Source: Gammaproteobacteria bacterium
GTDB lineage: Bacteria > Pseudomonadota > Gammaproteobacteria > JAADGQ01
NCBI GenBank assembly: GCA_015490755.1
Contig: WFXF01000070.1
Coordinates: 1-39,556 of the forward strand
Reading direction: 5' to 3'
DNA length: 39,556 nt
This document shows, piece by piece, positions 37,237 to 39,556 of this stretch. Below the pieces are notes generated by a model, which was given only the letters and a program-made list of their open reading frames with translations, was not told the origin of the DNA and did not search any database. The translations under genes and the position numbers were made by a program. Positions within the stretch are counted from its first letter, which is position 1; each line of letters begins with the position of its first letter.

Positions 37237-38771
37237 GCACAGAGAAACTTGTCAAATCACTGCAAAACCCTGTAATTTACGATCACCCGATTGAAAAATT
37301 TGAAGTCATCGAAACACACAGCGCATGGGTACTACTCACCGGCCCATATGCTTATAAAATCAAAAAACCAGTTAACTTTGGTTTTCTTGACTTTTCTACT
37401 CTGGAAAAAAGGCTTCATTACTGTAAAGAGGAGCTGCGCCTGAATCAGCGACTCGCGCCAGAACTTTATATCGGACTCATCACCATCACAGGCCGTGAGA
37501 ATACACCTCAATTAAATCATGGCTCAAACGTAATTGAATATGCCGTAAAAATGGTACAGTTCCGTCAAGAAGATCAGCTTGATCAAGTACTCACCCGTCA
37601 AAGCGGCTTACCCATCCATTATATTAGAAAACTTGCAAAACAGCTTGCCGGGTTTCATCAAAGCATTCCCAGCACTGACACCAAAACAAGCTTTGGCTCA
37701 CCAGAATTGGTCAAACAACCTGTCAAAGAGAATTTTGAACAGATTCGTCCATTACTCACATCACAACAAGATTTATCTCTACTAAAAACATTAGAAAGCT
37801 GGAGCAGTAAACAGTTCAAAAAACAGATCACTCACATTAAAAACCGTAAAATCAATGGCCACATTCGAGAGTGCCATGGTGACATGCACCTGGCTAACAT
37901 CGCTCTGATCAATGATGAAATTGTATTTTTTGATTGCCTGGAATTTAACGCAAACCTACGCTGGATCGACACCATCAGTGAAACAGCCTTTCTCTTTATG
38001 GACTTTGATGACCGCAAACAAAGTCGGCTGTCAAACTGCCTGATCAATACTTATCTAGAAGCATGCGGTGATTATCAAGGCCTGACTCTATTTCGTTTTT
38101 ATCTGGTTTACCGCGCAATTGTTAGAGCAAAAGTTGCAACTCTTCGTGCGGCACAAACAAGTACCACGCCCAATGAAAGAGTTGCAGCCCGAAACCAATG
38201 CCGTGAATACCTCGCTTTAGCCCAGCAATACACCGTAAATAACCCTACACCGATTATTATCACCTATGGTTTGTCAGGCTCAGGAAAAAGCACATTAAGC
38301 CAACTGTTACTGGAAAGCTATCGTGCCATTCGCATACGTTCAGATGTAGAGCGCAAGCGGATTTTTAAACATGATTTATACTCATCAAACACAAGCCAAA
38401 AAACTTATAAGCATCTCGAAAAACAGACCCGAATAATTATCGATTCAGGCTTTCCAGCAATTATTGATGCCGCTTTTTTAAAGCAATCTCAACGGGAGCA
38501 ATTTTATTTACTCGCCAAACAGCTCAAAGTGCCTTTTATCATATTGCATACTAATGCGCCCACCAAACAGCTAGAGCAATGGATCGAAAACCGCAGCAAA
38601 GACCCCAGCAATGTATCCGATGCTGGCCACAGCGTACTCAAACAACAGCTCACCAGCATTGAACCGCTTAACGAACAAGAAAAACAATGCACAATTACGG
38701 TTTTCACAAAAAACCTGATAGAAATCAGCAAAGTGATTGATGCTATAAATATGCTCAACAGCATGAATTAA
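37233..38771 (+). CDS. Fusion of an aminoglycoside-phosphotransferase-like kinase and a P-loop kinase-like domain
   Basis: 512 residues, cytoplasmic. The N-terminal part (about 1-320) has APH/protein-kinase-like motifs: a lysine pair near residue 50 ([16 protein letters not shown]), the catalytic loop H215-G-D217-M-H-x-x-N, and the metal-binding FFDCLEF. The C-terminal part (about 340-512) is a P-loop domain with Walker A G346-LSGSGKST354, then [12 protein letters not shown] as in small nucleotide or zeta-like kinases, and a lid with arginines. The fusion is widespread in proteobacteria as an uncharacterised family (COG2187/COG0645-like, from memory). The substrate is unknown. Antibiotic resistance is not implied by the fold. 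Confidence 0.87.
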   Translation: MSTEKLVKSLQNPVIYDHPIEKFEVIETHSAWVLLTGPYAYKIKKPVNFGFLDFSTLEKRLHYCKEELRLNQRLAPELYIGLITITGRENTPQLNHGSNVIEYAVKMVQFRQEDQLDQVLTRQSGLPIHYIRKLAKQLAGFHQSIPSTDTKTSFGSPELVKQPVKENFEQIRPLLTSQQDLSLLKTLESWSSKQFKKQITHIKNRKINGHIRECHGDMHLANIALINDEIVFFDCLEFNANLRWIDTISETAFLFMDFDDRKQSRLSNCLINTYLEACGDYQGLTLFRFYLVYRAIVRAKVATLRAAQTSTTPNERVAARNQCREYLALAQQYTVNNPTPIIITYGLSGSGKSTLSQLLLESYRAIRIRSDVERKRIFKHDLYSSNTSQKTYKHLEKQTRIIIDSGFPAIIDAAFLKQSQREQFYLLAKQLKVPFIILHTNAPTKQLEQWIENRSKDPSNVSDAGHSVLKQQLTSIEPLNEQEKQCTITVFTKNLIEISKVIDAINMLNSMN

Positions 38772-38792
38772 TTTCGGCTCAATATGCATTTC

Positions 38793-38816
38793 GGGGTCGT
38801 GCTAATATGATACCCC
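38793..38816. repeat. Possible left end of the IS1595-like element
   Basis: GGGGT at 38793-38797 and ACCCC at 38812-38816 form a small inverted repeat in the 79 bp between the kinase gene and the transposase start. The sequence beginning GGGGTCGTGC is a candidate left terminal repeat. The right end lies beyond the window, so it cannot be verified. Confidence 0.25.
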
Positions 38817-38850
38817 ATTATGAGTAGAATATGAGCAAGGATGCTGAGCA

Positions 38851-39556
38851 GTGTTAAAAGTTGTTGGCTTAGAAATAAAGAATTTGATTGATGATGAAGA
38901 ATGTTACAAACAAGTCAGGCGACTTAGATGGCCTAATAAAATTACCTGTCCGCATTGTGAATCAGAAAACATTATCAAACGCGGAAAAGATGATACCGAA
39001 GTTTTTCGACAACGATATGAATGTCATTGTTGTCACAAACGCTTTGATGATTTAACAAATACGATATTCTCTGGTCACCATCAACCGTTGAAAGTATGGA
39101 TACTATGTCTGTATTTTATGGGATTAAATTTATCTAATCGCCAAATATCTAAAGAACTGGATCTCAACAAAGATGATGCGCAGCGTATGGTCTCGCAACT
39201 TCGTTCTGGTGTTGTCAAAAAAAACCAATAGTCACTCTGAAGGGTGAAGTTGAATTCTACGAAGTGTACTTGATTGCAGGGCATAAAGGCTATCCTGCAG
39301 CAGTAGAACGTGCTGAACGACCTCCCGTAGACGGCGTTTAAAAGGCGCGCCAGCAAAAAACCATAAAGCCTTTGGTCGAATCAACTGTTGCTTTGGGTAG
39401 CTTGATCTACACAGATGAATACAGTATCTATCATCGATTGACAGAATGGGGATACGAACATAAAACGGTTAATCACGGTTCGGGAGAATATGCGCGTGAT
39501 GAAGATGGTGATGGGTTTCACGAAGTACATGTGAATACAATGGAAGGCTTTTGGTC
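38851..39556 (+). pseudogene. IS1595-family transposase, frameshifted and internally deleted
   Basis: The first part (38851-39231) encodes an IS1595-type N-terminus: a zinc ribbon (CPHCESENI ... CHCCHKRF), then the helix-turn-helix-like LSNRQISKELDLNKDDAQRM. It stops at TAG 39229 just after a run of eight A (39217-39224). From 39225 the next frame continues the family sequence (PIVTLKGEVEFYEVYLIAGH), with the first catalytic acidic region, to a stop at 39339. A third frame near 39326-39355 reads RRRRLKGAPA. From about 39351 the earlier frame resumes with KTIKPLVES, the second acidic region IYTDEYSIY, and NHGSGEYARDEDGDGFHEVH to the window end. A block of roughly 35 codons seems missing between them. 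It starts at GTG 38851 and is cut by the window end. Confidence 0.8.

Noticed and set aside
38260-38771. C-terminal P-loop part of the kinase fusion as a zeta toxin with antitoxin
   Set aside because: It is fused to a large APH-like domain, and the upstream partner is a J-domain membrane protein, not an epsilon-type antitoxin.
1-39556. tRNA, rRNA or CRISPR features
   Set aside because: I saw no cloverleaf sequence with a TTCGA-type arm in the gaps, no rRNA-like stretch and no regularly spaced direct repeats; a covariance-model scan was not possible here.

Overview
The window reads as a chromosomal segment of a gammaproteobacterium with moderate to low G+C. The strongest taxonomic evidence is the long minus-strand block aspS-nadA-yebC-ruvCAB-ybgC-tolQRAB-pal-cpoB-queE-queC, a gene order typical of Gammaproteobacteria. 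A periplasmic nitrate reductase operon (napFABC), an E. coli-like homodimeric pyruvate dehydrogenase complex, a chemoreceptor and c-di-GMP proteins suggest a metabolically flexible, probably respiratory organism. I cannot name the species from sequence alone.

Layout: (1) 1-503 holds a 150 bp inverted-repeat element and an AT-rich leader. (2) 504-4564 is napF-napA-napB-napC, plus strand; no napD or napGH is visible. (3) 4561-6965 is a patchwork: an antisense fragment of an RHS/YD-repeat gene, one arm of a MITE-like repeat whose full copy lies at 23490-23656, a G+C-rich methyl-accepting chemotaxis gene, and another scrap of the same repeat end. (4) 6966-12702, minus strand, is aceE-aceF-lpdA. 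(5) 13048-14067 is a GGDEF diguanylate cyclase, convergent with a lipoprotein alpha/beta hydrolase. (6) 14973-22996 is a tightly packed five-gene plus-strand operon: an ExeA-type ATPase fused to FHA, a membrane VWA-FHA protein, a small exported coiled-coil/beta protein, an exported TPR/coiled-coil protein and a 963-residue TPR lipoprotein. (7) 23061-23372 is a PilZ protein, followed by the complete MITE-like hairpin. (8) 23749-36287 is the que/tol-pal/ruv/aspS block, and 36363-36608 an FmdB-type zinc ribbon. (9) 36733-38771 is a membrane J-domain protein overlapping a kinase-like/P-loop fusion protein. (10) 38851 to the window end is a decayed IS1595-family transposase.

How they work together: NapF, NapA, NapB and NapC form the quinol-to-nitrate electron path of periplasmic nitrate reduction. 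AceE, AceF and LpdA make acetyl-CoA from pyruvate. TolQRAB-Pal-CpoB energise and coordinate outer-membrane constriction at division. RuvABC resolves Holliday junctions, and QueE/QueC make the 7-deazaguanine precursor of queuosine.

The best candidate for an undescribed system is the five-gene FHA/VWA/TPR operon at 14973-22996. It has two FHA domains on two proteins, a VWA domain lacking its first metal-site aspartate, a cytoplasmic tail with three acidic Thr-[Ile/Val]-[Ile/Phe] motifs, and two exported TPR proteins. The looks are of a trans-envelope assembly with phosphothreonine-dependent docking. It is flanked by a c-di-GMP synthase and a PilZ receptor. The function is inferred only from domain content.
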